DNA from: Arenibacter arenosicollis
GTDB taxonomy: Bacteria > Bacteroidota > Bacteroidia > Flavobacteriales > Flavobacteriaceae
DNA: 64,000 bases
Assembly: GCF_014397245.1 (NCBI RefSeq)
Contig: NZ_JACLHY010000004.1
Coordinates: forward strand, 1-64,000
Reading direction: 5' to 3'
A model generated the notes under the pieces. The model ran no database searches and was not told where the DNA came from. It saw only the letters and a program-made list of their open reading frames with translations. The position numbers were made by a program, and so were the translations under genes. Numbering within the stretch: the first letter of the stretch is position 1; each line of letters starts with the position of its first letter. Shown here piece after piece: positions 24,058-35,758 of the stretch.

Positions 24058-25599
24058 CTATTGATTAATGGAATATAAATATTTATAGTAATCATCCACC
24101 GATTTTTCCCAAGTGAACCTCATTTTTTTGGCATTGTCCTGAATCTCCCTCCACTTTGGCTTGTCATTTACAAAAACGTCCAAAGCTTGATCCAACACAA
24201 CAAGCATATTCTTAATTTTGTCGTCATAGGTCTTACCATCAAAGCTGAACCCCGTTCTCATATGCTCCACAGTATCTCTCAAGCCACCAGTATTATGTAC
24301 TAAACAAGGGTTGCCATTACGCATGGCCAACATTTGGCTAATGCCACAAGGCTCAAACAAACTGGGCATAAAATAGAGATCCGTCTCCAAGTAAATAGAA
24401 TCGATCAAGTCTTCGGATTGTCCGTTGGTAAATATGAAGTTCTTATGTTCGTAACTCAATTGGCGAAATAACTCCTCGTATTCAGGTGCACCCGTACCCA
24501 AAAGCATAAATATTCCATCAACTTTTTTAAGTCGTTTGAGGATTTCAACAAAAGCCTCTGGAGAACGTTTAAAGAAGTAAAACTTCTGTTCCGTTAAACG
24601 AGCTACACTTGAGACTATGAATTTAGGTTTGTCCGTAACATATTCCATTACTTTCTCACCCGTATGCGCCAAAAAATCGGCCTTATACTTTTTGGATTCC
24701 TCTTGCAACCATCTAAACAAAGCTTTTACGGTATTGCGATACAATAACCCCTTCTCCGCTGCGCGAATATTCTTGTAATTGGATCCATTAAGAATACCGA
24801 ATAACCTCCCTTGATTATTGGCTTCCTGTAAGTCCGACTCCAAGCTTTCACCTCCTATAAACTCTGGTGGAGTACTTGGCCTAAGTACATCTTCCTTGTA
24901 TGAGGGAGATACCGTATGAACCGCATCTGCCAACCGGATTCCGACTGCCATAAGGTTAATACAGTCTTGGTACCTATGATCCATTAACCTTGGTATATCT
25001 ATGGGAACACTGGGAAACCAATTCCCAAGTGCAGAATAATTATCGTAAAACGGACGTATACCTTGTATGGCAAGATTATGTATGGTATATACATACCGCA
25101 TTTTCTTTAGCGCCTGATATTCGGGATGATAGGTTTTCAAAAACAATACTAGGCTAGAATGCCAATCGTGCATATGCACAATATCCAAATCCCCAAAAGC
25201 CCCAACTTTAATTGCCTCAGCTACGGCAGTACAAAAAATGGTAAACTTAATATTGTCAGTATAAAAAGCTTCTTCCGGGTCATCATGATATATATGCCCA
25301 ATTTCCCCAGCCGTAATTTCCGGATGATGAATTACATAATGATGTAAATTCGCAAATTCCTTTTTAGGAACAACTTCGTACAACTCCGCAACATATATCG
25401 TTCCCCGCAGGTTAAGATTTAGATTGGTAATGAAAGTTCCATTTTGATGTAATCTGGAATAGGAAGGCACTACTACATGAGCCATATCTCCCCTTTCCGA
25501 AATCTGTCGAGGAACATCCCTAACCACATCACCCATGCCACCGGCCTTACATTTAGGAATACCATCATTCTCCGCGGCTACAAATAGAAAGTTATTCAT
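24058..25599 (-). CDS. glgA: Glycogen/starch synthase (GT5 family)
   Basis: Transfers glucose from ADP- or UDP-glucose to the non-reducing end of an alpha-1,4-glucan. The 513-residue protein has the KxGG motif near the N-terminus (KAGGMGDV, Lys18). The C-terminal GT-B half contains the nucleotide-sugar binding EPCGISQMLAMRNG and NTGGLRDTV. It is somewhat longer than E. coli GlgA and lacks the TGGL form of the first motif, as expected for a Bacteroidota-type enzyme. No glgB, glgC or glgP lies nearby. It sits between eno and gltA, all on the minus strand. Confidence 0.88.
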   Translation of the reverse strand: MNNFLFVAAENDGIPKCKAGGMGDVVRDVPRQISERGDMAHVVVPSYSRLHQNGTFITNLNLNLRGTIYVAELYEVVPKKEFANLHHYVIHHPEITAGEIGHIYHDDPEEAFYTDNIKFTIFCTAVAEAIKVGAFGDLDIVHMHDWHSSLVLFLKTYHPEYQALKKMRYVYTIHNLAIQGIRPFYDNYSALGNWFPSVPIDIPRLMDHRYQDCINLMAVGIRLADAVHTVSPSYKEDVLRPSTPPEFIGGESLESDLQEANNQGRLFGILNGSNYKNIRAAEKGLLYRNTVKALFRWLQEESKKYKADFLAHTGEKVMEYVTDKPKFIVSSVARLTEQKFYFFKRSPEAFVEILKRLKKVDGIFMLLGTGAPEYEELFRQLSYEHKNFIFTNGQSEDLIDSIYLETDLYFMPSLFEPCGISQMLAMRNGNPCLVHNTGGLRDTVEHMRTGFSFDGKTYDDKIKNMLVVLDQALDVFVNDKPKWREIQDNAKKMRFTWEKSVDDYYKYLYSINQ

Positions 25600-25695
25600 T
25601 TAATCTAAAATTTGGTTGTACAACTTGGTTTATTAATAAAAGTATGATAATATAATTATTTATTTCTGATAAGTGAACAAACCTCCATGATATTT

Positions 25696-25732
25696 AAAAA
25701 AAAAAGCCATTCTGTACAGAATGGCTTTTTAA
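25696..25732 (-). terminator. Terminator after eno (bidirectional)
   Basis: A near-perfect palindrome (AAAAGCCATTCTG / CAGAATGGCTTTT) flanked by A-runs on one side and T-runs on the other. It lies about 20 bases past the eno stop and upstream of glgA. Confidence 0.85.
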
Positions 25733-25750
25733 TGACAATAAATATGTGTA

Positions 25751-27064
<1,314 letters not shown>

Positions 27065-27077
27065 TTAATTTAATATG

Positions 27078-27085
27078 CAAATATA
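27078..27085 (-). promoter_or_regulatory. -7 box (TATATTTG) before eno
   Basis: A perfect TAnnTTTG match 34 bases before the eno ATG, suggesting a promoter separate from carA. No -33 TTTG was found at 19 bases. Confidence 0.5.
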
Positions 27086-27162
27086 GCAAAGGAAGCGCTT
27101 TTCACCCCACTATTATTAGCTTTATTGGTGGATTAATAACAATAAATTAAAACTATAACGTT

Positions 27163-28275
27163 TTAGTTTACCGTGGATTGGATCATTTCAAAAAATTGGT
27201 CAAAAAGATATTCTGCATCGTGTGGACCCGGACTTGCTTCAGGGTGATATTGAACAGAAAATACATTTTTATTTTTCATTTTTATCCCAGCTACGGTATT
27301 GTCATTAAGATGAAGATGGGTTACTTCCAAATCTGGATTGGATTCGGCCTCTTCCCTATTTATGGCAAAACCATGATTTTGGGAAGTAATCTCGCCCTTT
27401 CCTGTTACCAAATTCATTACAGGATGATTAATACCCCTATGTCCATTGTGCATTTTATAGGTAGAAACTTCGTTGGCCAGTGCCAGCACCTGATGTCCTA
27501 AACAAATACCAAACAATGGCTTGTCCGATTTGATCATTTCTTTGGCAGAAGCTATTGCCTCATGCAATGGATCTGGATCTCCTGGACCATTGGAAATAAA
27601 ATAACCGTCCGGATTCCAAGCACTCATTTCCTTGAAACTTGTATTGTAGGGAAAAACTTTTATGTAGGCGCCCCTTTTGGCCAAATTCCGTAGAATATTT
27701 TTCTTAATTCCTATATCCAAGGCAGATACTTTATATTTGGCATTCTTATCACCGTAGAAATATGGTTCCTTGGTAGAAACTTTGGAAGCAAGCTCCAAGC
27801 CTTCCATACTAGGTACTTCTGCCAACTTCTTTTTAAGTCCATCAATATTATCTACATCGGTAGAAATAACCGCATTCATGGCACCATTATCCCTGATATA
27901 ACCTACCAAGGCCCTAGTATCCACATCGGAAATGGCAAACAGATTATTTTTATCCAAAAATTCCTGTAAACTTAAATCAGCATCGGGTCTAGAATAGTTG
28001 TAACTAAAATTTTTACATATCAAGCCTGAGATCTTCACAGAATCGGATTCCACCTCCTCGTTATTGGCTCCATAATTCCCTATATGGGCATTTGTGGCTA
28101 CCATTAATTGTCCAAAATAGGATGGATCTGTAAATATTTCCTGATAACCGGTCATTCCAGTGTTAAAACAAGCCTCTCCAAAGGCAGTTCCTTCCTTGTC
28201 TCCTACGGCCTTGCCGTGAAAAATGGTCCCATCGGCCAGCAATAGTATTGCTTTTTTTCTTGTTTGATACTTCAT
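27163..28275 (-). CDS. carA: Carbamoyl-phosphate synthase small (glutaminase) subunit
   Basis: Releases ammonia from glutamine and channels it to CarB for carbamoyl phosphate, used for arginine and pyrimidines. The 370 residues contain an N-terminal CPSase small-chain domain (ADGTIFHG, EIFTDPSYFGQ) and a class I glutamine amidotransferase domain with Cys258 (GICLGHQ) and the His344/Glu346 pair (YHPEASPGPHD). Length is normal. carB is not beside it: the next gene downstream is eno and upstream is the ribosomal block. Confidence 0.97.
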   Translation of the reverse strand: MKYQTRKKAILLLADGTIFHGKAVGDKEGTAFGEACFNTGMTGYQEIFTDPSYFGQLMVATNAHIGNYGANNEEVESDSVKISGLICKNFSYNYSRPDADLSLQEFLDKNNLFAISDVDTRALVGYIRDNGAMNAVISTDVDNIDGLKKKLAEVPSMEGLELASKVSTKEPYFYGDKNAKYKVSALDIGIKKNILRNLAKRGAYIKVFPYNTSFKEMSAWNPDGYFISNGPGDPDPLHEAIASAKEMIKSDKPLFGICLGHQVLALANEVSTYKMHNGHRGINHPVMNLVTGKGEITSQNHGFAINREEAESNPDLEVTHLHLNDNTVAGIKMKNKNVFSVQYHPEASPGPHDAEYLFDQFFEMIQSTVN

Positions 28276-28311
28276 TTTTGGTCTTACAATTTTTCGTTTT
28301 GCAAAATAACA

Positions 28312-28344
28312 TAAAAAAAGGATAAGCTTTTAGGCTTATCCTTT
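28312..28344 (-). terminator. Terminator at the end of the ribosomal block
   Basis: A stem of 11 bp (AAAGGATAAGC / GCTTATCCTTT) with a short loop and a following T run on the minus strand, 28 bases past the rplQ stop. It closes the long ribosomal gene block before carA. Confidence 0.85.
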
Positions 28345-28371
28345 AACAATTATTAATATTTAATAACAATT

Positions 28372-28908
28372 CTATTCTTGTGAATCATCAGCTTTTTTTT
28401 CTTCTGCCTTTGTTTCAGCTTTAGCATCTGCTTTCGCTCCCTCTTCAACAACTGGAGTTTCCTCTACTTTTTTACTTCTACCCCTTCTTGTAGTTTTTTG
28501 CTTTTTAGGCTTGCCAGCATTATAGATTTCATTGAAATCTACAAGCTCGATCATTGCCATATCGGCATTATCCCCAAGACGATTACCCAATTTAATAATT
28601 CTGGTATATCCACCTGGTCTGTCAGCTACCTTTTCAGCTACACTGCTAAAAAGTTCGGTCACCGCGTACTTGTCACGAAGACTTTTGAAAACAATACGTC
28701 TGTTATGAGTACCTTTTTCCACAGACTGATTATTTTCAGCTTTGGATTTGGTAATCAATGGTTCTACGAACTGCTTTAAAGCTTTTGCTTTAGCAACAGT
28801 TGTATTAATTCGCTTATGCTCTATTAATGAACAGGCCATGTTTGCCAACATAGATTTCCTATGGGCCGCCTTTCTTCCTAAATGATTAACTTTCTTACCG
28901 TGTCTCAT
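28372..28908 (-). CDS. rplQ: 50S ribosomal protein L17
   Basis: L17 of the large subunit. Residues 1 to about 118 form the conserved core ([53 protein letters not shown]). The protein is 178 residues long, against about 127 in E. coli. The extra C-terminal 50 or so are a low-complexity Lys/Ala/Glu tail starting [13 protein letters not shown] and ending in acidic residues, as I would expect in Bacteroidota. It is the last gene of the alpha operon, 57 bases after rpoA. Confidence 0.97.
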   Translation of the reverse strand: MRHGKKVNHLGRKAAHRKSMLANMACSLIEHKRINTTVAKAKALKQFVEPLITKSKAENNQSVEKGTHNRRIVFKSLRDKYAVTELFSSVAEKVADRPGGYTRIIKLGNRLGDNADMAMIELVDFNEIYNAGKPKKQKTTRRGRSKKVEETPVVEEGAKADAKAETKAEEKKADDSQE

Positions 28909-28965
28909 TGTTCTTTTCTATATTCTTTCTCAGTCCTGGTATTCCCAATTCCTTTGAAAGTTCAA

Positions 28966-29958
28966 TTAATCTTTATCCAATTTATATTTTGACAAATCCA
29001 TTCCAAAGCTTAAGCCTTTGTTGATAACCAGCTCTTCCAATTCGGTCAAGGATTTTTTACCAAAGTTTCTAAACTTCATTAAATCGTTCTTATTGAAAGA
29101 AACCAAATCACCAAGTGTATCCACTTCCGCAGCCTTTAAACAGTTCAATGCTCTAACAGAAAGATCCATATCAACCAATTTGGTTTTCAATAGTTGACGC
29201 ATATGCAATGATTCCTCATCATACGTCTCTGTTTGTGCGATCTCGTCTGCCTCCAAGGTAATACGCTCGTCGGAAAACAACATAAAGTGGTGTATTAAAA
29301 CCTTAGCTCCTTCGGTCAATGCTTCTTTTGGATGAATTGAACCATCGGTTGCGATTTCAAAAACCAATTTCTCATAATCGGTCTTTTGTTCTACACGAAA
29401 GTTTTCTATACTGTACTTTACATTTTTTATAGGAGTAAAGATAGAATCTACGGCAATTGTACCTAATGGTGCATTGGACTTTTTATTTTCCTCTGCCGGC
29501 ACATACCCTCTACCTTTATCTATGGTAACCTCCATGTTAATGCTAACCTTGGGGTCCATGTTACAAATAACCAAATCTGGGTTCAATACTTGATAACCAG
29601 AAATAAATTTTTGAAAATCACCTGCAGTCAATTGTTCCTTTCCGCTAACAGAAATAGATACAGTTTCGCTATCAACGTCATCAATCTGTCTTTTGAAACG
29701 AACCTGTTTAAGATTTAGAATGATTTCGGTAACATCTTCCACAACACCGGAAATTACAGAGAACTCATGTTCCACCTTATCAATTCTAACAGAAGTGATA
29801 GCAAAACCTTCCAAGGACGAAAGCAAAACTCTTCTTAATGCGTTCCCAACAGTTAGGCCATAACCTGGTTCCAATGGTCGAAATTCGAATTTACCTTCGA
29901 AATCGGAGGAATCAATCATTATAACTTTATCGGGCTTCTGAAAATTTAATAATGCCAT
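28966..29958 (-). CDS. rpoA: RNA polymerase alpha subunit
   Basis: Dimerises to nucleate core RNA polymerase assembly. The 330 residues contain the N-terminal domain (about 20-235; [19 protein letters not shown] at 30-48, [13 protein letters not shown]), an acidic linker (236-255) and the C-terminal helix-hairpin-helix domain (about 258-325; [36 protein letters not shown]) that contacts UP elements and activators. Placement between rpsD and rplQ is standard. Confidence 0.98.
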   Translation of the reverse strand: MALLNFQKPDKVIMIDSSDFEGKFEFRPLEPGYGLTVGNALRRVLLSSLEGFAITSVRIDKVEHEFSVISGVVEDVTEIILNLKQVRFKRQIDDVDSETVSISVSGKEQLTAGDFQKFISGYQVLNPDLVICNMDPKVSINMEVTIDKGRGYVPAEENKKSNAPLGTIAVDSIFTPIKNVKYSIENFRVEQKTDYEKLVFEIATDGSIHPKEALTEGAKVLIHHFMLFSDERITLEADEIAQTETYDEESLHMRQLLKTKLVDMDLSVRALNCLKAAEVDTLGDLVSFNKNDLMKFRNFGKKSLTELEELVINKGLSFGMDLSKYKLDKD

Positions 29959-29975
29959 AATTGGATCAGTGTTGT

Positions 29976-30581
29976 TTATTTAGAGTATAACTCGACTATT
30001 AATTGTTCTTTGATATTCTCTGGAATTTGCATTCTTTCTGGAACGGTTACAAAATTACCTTCCATTTTTTCAGAATTCCAAGTGATCCATTCGTACACAC
30101 TGCTATTTGCAGAAAGTGAATCATCGATCGCTTTTAAAGACTTTGATTTCTCCCTAACACCAACAACATCACCAGCTTTCAAGGTATAGGATGGTATGTT
30201 AACCAACTCTCCGTTAACCGTAATGTGTCTATGGGAAACCAATTGTCTTGCACCACTCCTAGAAGGAGAGATACCCATTCTGTAAACAACGTTGTCTAAA
30301 CGGGATTCACATAATTGAAGTAATACCTCACCAGTTACTCCTTTACTTCTATTTGCTTTGGCAAATATGTTCCGGAATTGTTTTTCCAAAATACCGTAAG
30401 TGTATTTTGCTTTTTGCTTTTCCATTAACTGGATAGCGTATTCAGACTTTTTACCACGACGTCTGTTATTACCGTGTTGTCCTGGAGGATAATTTCTTTT
30501 CTCAAAAGATTTATCATCTCCGAAAATCGCTTCACCGAATTTACGGGCGATTTTTGTTTTTGGTCCTGTATATCTTGCCAT
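29976..30581 (-). CDS. rpsD: 30S ribosomal protein S4
   Basis: Primary 16S-binding assembly protein. The 201 residues have the N-terminal arginine-rich part ([17 protein letters not shown]) and the S4 RNA-binding domain (about 93-155; [25 protein letters not shown]). It lacks the zinc-binding cysteines found in some S4 proteins. The 103-base gap upstream holds a small CCCC/GGGG hairpin (30657-30667). S4 represses the alpha operon in E. coli; a leader site there cannot be shown from sequence alone. Confidence 0.98.
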   Translation of the reverse strand: MARYTGPKTKIARKFGEAIFGDDKSFEKRNYPPGQHGNNRRRGKKSEYAIQLMEKQKAKYTYGILEKQFRNIFAKANRSKGVTGEVLLQLCESRLDNVVYRMGISPSRSGARQLVSHRHITVNGELVNIPSYTLKAGDVVGVREKSKSLKAIDDSLSANSSVYEWITWNSEKMEGNFVTVPERMQIPENIKEQLIVELYSK

Positions 30582-30684
30582 TTTCTTTTAGTTTGGAAAC
30601 GTGATCATGAATTAAGGCTTATCCTTCGATAATCGTATCTACATCTCCTTGAAATACCCCTACGGGGCAATTGATTACTATTAA

Positions 30685-31077
30685 TTATACTCTTCTTCTT
30701 TTTGGTGGTCTACAACCGTTGTGCGGCATTGGAGTTACGTCGATGATCTCTGTAACCTCAATTCCTGAGTTATGTATAGAACGAATAGCAGATTCCCTAC
30801 CATTTCCTGGTCCTTTTACATAAACCTTTACCTTTCTTAAACCAGCTTCGTGAGCAACTTTAGCACAATCCTCAGAAGCTATTTGAGCTGCATAAGGAGT
30901 GTTCTTTTTAGAACCCCTGAAACCCATTTTACCAGCTGAAGACCAAGAAATTACGTCACCCTTCTTATTGGTTAAAGAAATAATAATATTATTAAAAGAA
31001 GCAGTAACATGGGCTTCACCCACAGACTCTACTATAACCTTACGCTTCTTTGCTGCTTTTGCACTTGCCTTTGCCAT
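30685..31077 (-). CDS. rpsK: 30S ribosomal protein S11
   Basis: Platform protein of the small subunit that helps form the mRNA exit region. The 130 residues carry the family signatures [47 protein letters not shown] and the C-terminal [18 protein letters not shown]. It lies 13 bases after rpsM. Confidence 0.98.
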   Translation of the reverse strand: MAKASAKAAKKRKVIVESVGEAHVTASFNNIIISLTNKKGDVISWSSAGKMGFRGSKKNTPYAAQIASEDCAKVAHEAGLRKVKVYVKGPGNGRESAIRSIHNSGIEVTEIIDVTPMPHNGCRPPKRRRV

Positions 31078-31090
31078 AATATCCTAATTA

Positions 31091-31465
31091 TTATTTAGTT
31101 GCCTTCTTCTTGTTAGCAACTGTTTTCCTCTTACCTTTTCTTGTCCTAGAGTTGTTCTTGGTACGTTGACCTCTTAAAGGCAGACCAGATCTATGGCGAA
31201 TACCTCTATAACAACCTATATCCATTAAACGCTTAATGTTCAATTGGTTTTCAGAACGCAATTCTCCTTCTATAGTCAAAGAAGAAACTGCCTCACGAAT
31301 ACGACCAATCTCATCATCGTTCCAGTCAGATACTTTGGTATCCTCACTTACTTGGGCAGTAGATAAAATCTCCTTAGCCCTACTTTTTCCTATACCAAAG
31401 ATATAGGTTAGGGCTATTACCCCTCTTTTCTGTTTTGGTATGTCTACACCTGCAATTCTTGCCAT
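31091..31465 (-). CDS. rpsM: 30S ribosomal protein S13
   Basis: Head protein that contacts P-site tRNA and forms bridges to the large subunit. The 124 residues begin [20 protein letters not shown] and include the helix-two-turn-helix [11 protein letters not shown]. The basic tail is [18 protein letters not shown] followed by a lysine-rich end. Its ATG is two bases from the rpmJ stop. Confidence 0.98.
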   Translation of the reverse strand: MARIAGVDIPKQKRGVIALTYIFGIGKSRAKEILSTAQVSEDTKVSDWNDDEIGRIREAVSSLTIEGELRSENQLNIKRLMDIGCYRGIRHRSGLPLRGQRTKNNSRTRKGKRKTVANKKKATK

Positions 31466-31467
31466 AA

Positions 31468-31584
31468 TTACCCTTGTCTTTGTTTAAATCTAGGATTCTT
31501 TTTATTAATTACGTACAATCTGCCTTTTCTACGTACAATCTTGCACTCGGCACTTCTTTTCTTAATTGATGCTCTAACTTTCAT
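31468..31584 (-). CDS. rpmJ: 50S ribosomal protein L36, zinc-free form
   Basis: A 38-residue protein from ATG 31582-31584 to TAA 31468-31470, beginning [20 protein letters not shown] and ending NPRFKQRQG. Only Cys14 of the four canonical zinc ligands remains: positions 11, 27 and 33 are Ser, Asn and Phe. It is therefore the C-minus form, which does not bind zinc. It lies between infA (9 bases away) and rpsM. Confidence 0.96.
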   Translation of the reverse strand: MKVRASIKKRSAECKIVRRKGRLYVINKKNPRFKQRQG

Positions 31585-31593
31585 CCTATTTAC

Positions 31594-31809
31594 TTAATAT
31601 CTATATGTAATTCTTGCTTTACTCAAATCGTAAGGGCTCATTTCGAGCTTAACCTTATCCCCTGGAAGTAACTTAATATAATGCATACGCATTTTTCCAG
31701 AGATATGCGCTGTTACCACATGACCGTTTTCCAACTCCACGCGGAACATGGCATTTGACAATGCCTCAATTATGCTTCCATCCTGCTCTATCGCTGCCTG
31801 TTTAGCCAT
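31594..31809 (-). CDS. infA: Translation initiation factor IF-1
   Basis: Binds the A site of the 30S subunit during initiation. The 71 residues form a single OB-fold ([48 protein letters not shown]). Only 3 bases separate it from secY; adk and map, which some bacteria place between secY and infA, are absent. Confidence 0.98.
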   Translation of the reverse strand: MAKQAAIEQDGSIIEALSNAMFRVELENGHVVTAHISGKMRMHYIKLLPGDKVKLEMSPYDLSKARITYRY

Positions 31810-31812
31810 AAT

Positions 31813-33156
31813 CTATGCTACCTTTCTATTTTTACCTGATTTCATCAATCCGTCGTAATGTCTGTTCAACAAATATGAATTTACCTGTTGTACTGTATCG
31901 ATCGCAACACCAACCATAATCAGCAATGATGTTCCGCCGTAAAACAATGCCCAACCTGCCTGCACATCCATAAGCTTTACGATTACTGCCGGCAATACCG
32001 CCAATAACGCAAGGAATACAGATCCTGGCAATGTAATCAATGACATTATCTTATCCAAGAAATCCCCAGTTTCCTTTCCTGGTCTAATTCCAGGAATAAA
32101 ACCACCACTTCTTTTTAAGTCATCGGCCATTTTATTGGTAGGTACCGTAATCGCCGTATAGAAATAGGTGAAAACAATGATCAAAAACCCGAACAAAAGA
32201 TTGTAAGCCAATCCAAAAATGTCCTGAAACTGAACCTCCATCCATTGTCCAACAGCCGTATTGTTAAAGGTCTTACCCAATAGTCCTGGCGCAAACATAA
32301 TAGCCTGTGCAAATATAATAGGCATAACTCCAGAAGCATTCAATTTTAAAGGAATGTACTGTCTAGACCCCATGATATTCTTTTCATAACCACCGGAAGC
32401 TGTTCTTCTTGCATACTGAACTGGAATCTGACGCGTGGCCATCACCAACAATACACATAACAAGATTACAACGAACCATATAATAACCTCTATAAGCATG
32501 AACATAAGTCCACCGTTGTTATTTGCGGTTCTGGATATAAATTCCTGAACAAAATTCTGAGGCATATTGGCTATAATACCCACCATAATCAATAAGGAAA
32601 TACCATTACCAATACCTTTATCGGTAATTTTCTCACCCAACCACATTGCGAAAATTGTCCCGGCAACCAAAATTATTACCGATGGGATAATAAAATTAAG
32701 TCCCTTACCAAATACAAAAGCACTCTCAGGAACACCTAAGGCTCCCAAACTGTACAAATAGGCAGGAGCTTGAACAATACATATACCGATAGTAAGCCAT
32801 CTGGTAATTTGATTGATCGTCTTTCTTCCGCTTTCACCTTCCTTTTGCAACTTTTGAAGATAAGGAATGGCTATACCCATCAACTGCACTACAATGGATG
32901 CAGAAATATAGGGCATAATACCCAATGCAAAAACCGAGGCATTTGATAACGCACCTCCGGTAAAGGCATTCAATATTCCTAGTATACCACTATCAGTACT
33001 GGCTGCCAAGGCACCTAACTGGGTAGAATCAATACCTGGAAGAACAACTTGGGCACCAAAACGGTACACCAAAAGCAAACCAAGGGTAATAATAATTCTA
33101 CCCTTTAGTTCTTCAATCTTCCAAATATTTGATAATGTCTCGAAAAATTTCTTCAT
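31813..33156 (-). CDS. secY: Protein translocase channel SecY
   Basis: Central channel of SecYEG in the inner membrane. The 447-residue protein has ten predicted membrane spans. The first is near 18-42 (GRIIITLGLLLVYRFGAQ), followed by the plug and TM2b region and by the conserved cytosolic loop EGESGRKTINQITRW. RQIPVQYARR and GGFIPGIRPGKET lie in later loops. It lies between rplO and infA as the last large gene of the spc segment. Confidence 0.98.
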   Translation of the reverse strand: MKKFFETLSNIWKIEELKGRIIITLGLLLVYRFGAQVVLPGIDSTQLGALAASTDSGILGILNAFTGGALSNASVFALGIMPYISASIVVQLMGIAIPYLQKLQKEGESGRKTINQITRWLTIGICIVQAPAYLYSLGALGVPESAFVFGKGLNFIIPSVIILVAGTIFAMWLGEKITDKGIGNGISLLIMVGIIANMPQNFVQEFISRTANNNGGLMFMLIEVIIWFVVILLCVLLVMATRQIPVQYARRTASGGYEKNIMGSRQYIPLKLNASGVMPIIFAQAIMFAPGLLGKTFNNTAVGQWMEVQFQDIFGLAYNLLFGFLIIVFTYFYTAITVPTNKMADDLKRSGGFIPGIRPGKETGDFLDKIMSLITLPGSVFLALLAVLPAVIVKLMDVQAGWALFYGGTSLLIMVGVAIDTVQQVNSYLLNRHYDGLMKSGKNRKVA

Positions 33157-33168
33157 AGTATTCTTTGC

Positions 33169-33621
33169 TTATAAACTTATAGCCTCACCACCTGCAGCTT
33201 CAATAGCAGCCTTTGCGGTAGCTGTAAATTTATGTACAGAAACTTTAAGAGAAGCCTTTAGCTCTCCATTGCCAAGAATCTTAACCAAATCGTTTTTACC
33301 AACCAATCCATTTTCAAAAAGTGTATCCAAAGTCACCGTATCTTTAATAGCTCCTTTATCTACCAATTCCTGTAATTTTTCTAGATTGATTCCAGCGTAA
33401 TCCTTTCTATTGATATTCGTGAAACCAAACTTTGGTACACGTCTCTGCAATGGCATTTGACCACCTTCGAAACCAATTTTCTTAGAATAACCAGATCTGG
33501 ATTTAGCACCTTTATGTCCTCTGGTAGCTGTACCTCCCTTACCGGAACCTTGACCTCTACCTACGACTTTACCGGCTTTTTGGACAGCACCATCCGCTGG
33601 TTTTAAATTACTTAAATTCAT
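33169..33621 (-). CDS. rplO: 50S ribosomal protein L15
   Basis: Large-subunit protein with a long glycine/arginine-rich N-terminal arm (GRGQGSGKGGTATRGHKGAK, about 23-42) that threads into 23S rRNA, then a globular domain. The family signature FEGGQMPLQRRVPKFGF is present. 150 residues, 12 bases upstream of secY. Confidence 0.98.
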   Translation of the reverse strand: MNLSNLKPADGAVQKAGKVVGRGQGSGKGGTATRGHKGAKSRSGYSKKIGFEGGQMPLQRRVPKFGFTNINRKDYAGINLEKLQELVDKGAIKDTVTLDTLFENGLVGKNDLVKILGNGELKASLKVSVHKFTATAKAAIEAAGGEAISL

Positions 33622-33636
33622 AACACCAAAATTATA

Positions 33637-33816
33637 TTAAGCCTCCTCTGTGGAAACTAAGTGTTTAACTTTATTTATCATCCCAAGAATATTAGAGGTA
33701 GCATCGTGTTCAACCACCTGTCCTATTCTACGTAAACCAAGAGCCTCTAATGTTCTCTTTTGATTTTGAGCTCGTTTAATACTGCTCTTTACCTGTTTTA
33801 CTTTAATCTTTCCCAT
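33637..33816 (-). CDS. rpmD: 50S ribosomal protein L30
   Basis: A 59-residue protein from ATG 33814-33816 to TAA 33637-33639. It begins MGKIKVKQVKSSIKRAQNQK, contains the typical LGLRRIGQ motif and ends KHLVSTEEA. Order rpsE, rpmD, rplO is the standard spc arrangement. Confidence 0.96.
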   Translation of the reverse strand: MGKIKVKQVKSSIKRAQNQKRTLEALGLRRIGQVVEHDATSNILGMINKVKHLVSTEEA

Positions 33817-33829
33817 TATATTCTTGGTT

Positions 33830-34354
33830 TTATCCTTTAAAAACTTTTTCTAAAGAAATACCTCTTTGGTTTGCAACTGTCTTTGCACCTCTAAGCTGCA
33901 AAAGAGCATCAAAAGTAGCTTTTACTACGTTGTGAGGGTTGGAAGAACCTTGTGATTTAGACAATACGTCCTGAACACCGACTGCTTCCAATACCGCTCT
34001 AACTGCACCACCTGCAATTACTCCGGTACCATGCGATGCAGGCTGGATATAAACTCTAGCTCCACCGAATTTCCCTTTTTGTTCGTGCGGCAAAGTACCT
34101 TTGTTCAATGGAATTCTAATAAGATTCTTTTTAGCATCTTCTATAGCCTTGGCAATTGCCGTGGCAACCTCCTTAGACTTACCTAGACCATGACCTACAA
34201 CACCATTTTCATCACCTACCACAACGATAGCAGAAAATCCGAACGCTCTACCACCTTTAGTAACTTTGGTAACACGTTGTACCCCAACCAATCTATCTTT
34301 TAATTCTAAACCTCCCGGCTTAACAGTCTCTACGTTTTTGTATTTCTGATACAT
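33830..34354 (-). CDS. rpsE: 30S ribosomal protein S5
   Basis: Small-subunit protein at the mRNA entry and decoding side, important for accuracy. The 174 residues carry the N-terminal double-stranded-RNA-binding fold ([44 protein letters not shown]) and the C-terminal ribosomal S5 fold ([19 protein letters not shown]). It is 13 bases before rpmD. Confidence 0.98.
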   Translation of the reverse strand: MYQKYKNVETVKPGGLELKDRLVGVQRVTKVTKGGRAFGFSAIVVVGDENGVVGHGLGKSKEVATAIAKAIEDAKKNLIRIPLNKGTLPHEQKGKFGGARVYIQPASHGTGVIAGGAVRAVLEAVGVQDVLSKSQGSSNPHNVVKATFDALLQLRGAKTVANQRGISLEKVFKG

Positions 34355-34361
34355 AATATTC

Positions 34362-34718
34362 TTAGAATTTTAATCCAGCTTCCCTAGCGCCATCGGCTAA
34401 TGATTTTACTCTTCCGTGGTATAAATTACCACCTCTATCAAAAGCAACAGCTTCTATTCCTGCTTCTTTTGCCTTTTCGGCAAGCGCTTTACCAACTTGG
34501 TTAGCCACTTCTGTTTTAGTCCCTTTAACTTTAGCTAAAGCCTTATCTCTTGAGGAAGCGGACACCAAAGTTGTTCCAGCCACATCATCAATAATTTGAG
34601 CGTATATTCCAGTATTACTTCTAAAAACAGCTAGCCTTGGCCTTTCTGCAGTACCTGAGGAAATTTTTCTAATTCTCCTTCTGATACGTAGTCTTCTTTC
34701 AGTCTTCGTTAATCCCAT
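34362..34718 (-). CDS. rplR: 50S ribosomal protein L18
   Basis: Binds 5S rRNA and helps seat it in the large subunit. The 118 residues include the basic start ([20 protein letters not shown]), [18 protein letters not shown] and the ending [20 protein letters not shown]. It lies 7 bases before rpsE. Confidence 0.98.
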   Translation of the reverse strand: MGLTKTERRLRIRRRIRKISSGTAERPRLAVFRSNTGIYAQIIDDVAGTTLVSASSRDKALAKVKGTKTEVANQVGKALAEKAKEAGIEAVAFDRGGNLYHGRVKSLADGAREAGLKF

Positions 34719-34729
34719 AATGCTAATTA

Positions 34730-35272
34730 TTAAGCCGATTTACCAGCTTTTCTTCTTAATTGTTCGCCAACGAACTTAATTCCTTTTCCTTTGTAAGGTT
34801 CTGGCTTACGTAAGGATCTAATCTTAGCGGCAATCTGCCCCACTAATTGCTTATCATGCGAACTTAGCTTTATTATTGGATTCTTTCCTTTTTCGGATAC
34901 GGTTTCAACTTTTACCTCTGAAGCCACATCCAAAACGATGTTGTGTGAAAACCCTAAAGCTAGGTCCAATGTTTGTCCTTGGTTACTGGCACGATATCCT
35001 ACCCCTACCAATTCCAATTCCTTTACCCATCCTTTAGAAACTCCTTCGATCATATTATAAAACAAAGATCTATAAAGACCATGTTTCGCTTTATGCTCCT
35101 TGGAATCTGAAGGTCTTGTAACAAAAACTTGACCGTCCTCAACCTTAACAGCAGCACCAGAAAATTCTTGAGAGAGTTCTCCCAACTTACCTTTTACGGT
35201 AATAACATCTTCCTTAACCTCTACGGTTACTCCTTCTGGAATTGCTATTGGATTATTACCTGTTCTAGACAT
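34730..35272 (-). CDS. rplF: 50S ribosomal protein L6
   Basis: Large-subunit protein near the factor-binding site, made of two duplicated L6 folds. The 180 residues contain [20 protein letters not shown] in the first fold and [20 protein letters not shown] with the C-terminal signature [11 protein letters not shown] in the second. It is 11 bases before rplR. Confidence 0.98.
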   Translation of the reverse strand: MSRTGNNPIAIPEGVTVEVKEDVITVKGKLGELSQEFSGAAVKVEDGQVFVTRPSDSKEHKAKHGLYRSLFYNMIEGVSKGWVKELELVGVGYRASNQGQTLDLALGFSHNIVLDVASEVKVETVSEKGKNPIIKLSSHDKQLVGQIAAKIRSLRKPEPYKGKGIKFVGEQLRRKAGKSA

Positions 35273-35292
35273 TATTCTAAATCTTTATAGTA

Positions 35293-35691
35293 TTAATAAA
35301 CATAACATAATACTTCCCCACCTGCATTCTCAAGCTTTGCCTGCTTGCTGGTCATTACACCATGGGAAGTAGAAATAATTGCAATACCAAGACCATTTAA
35401 TACTCTTGGCAACTCCTCCGAGTTAACATATTTTCTAAGTCCTGGTGTACTAACTCGCTTAATTTTTTTAATAACCGGCTCTTTAGTGAATTTGTCATAT
35501 TTCAAGGCTATCTTAACAACCCCTTGAACCGCATTATCCTCAAATTTGTAGCTTAAAATATATCCTTGATCGAATAATATTTTAGTAATTTCCTTCTTTA
35601 AATTAGATGCAGGAATCTCCACCACTCTGTGGCCAGCACTACTTGCATTTCTAATTCTAGTTAAATAATCCGCAATTGGATCTGTAAACAT
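35293..35691 (-). CDS. rpsH: 30S ribosomal protein S8
   Basis: Binds the central domain of 16S rRNA early in assembly and, in E. coli, represses the spc operon. The 132 residues begin MFTDPIADYLTRIRNA and carry the C-terminal signature GLGIAIISTSHGVMTSKQA followed by GGEVLCYVY. A 67-base gap separates it from rpsN, longer than most gaps in this block. Confidence 0.98.
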   Translation of the reverse strand: MFTDPIADYLTRIRNASSAGHRVVEIPASNLKKEITKILFDQGYILSYKFEDNAVQGVVKIALKYDKFTKEPVIKKIKRVSTPGLRKYVNSEELPRVLNGLGIAIISTSHGVMTSKQAKLENAGGEVLCYVY

Positions 35692-35758
35692 AATTATTGA
35701 TTTACGGTAACGGTTTTTAACACTATTGTTAAACCTGAAACCAGTTTATACTCTTTTA

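Noticed and set aside
30657-30667. CCCC/GGGG hairpin before rpsD as an S4 translational operator
   Set aside because: Only 4 bp around a 3-base centre; no pseudoknot-like pairing with the rpsD start could be made out.
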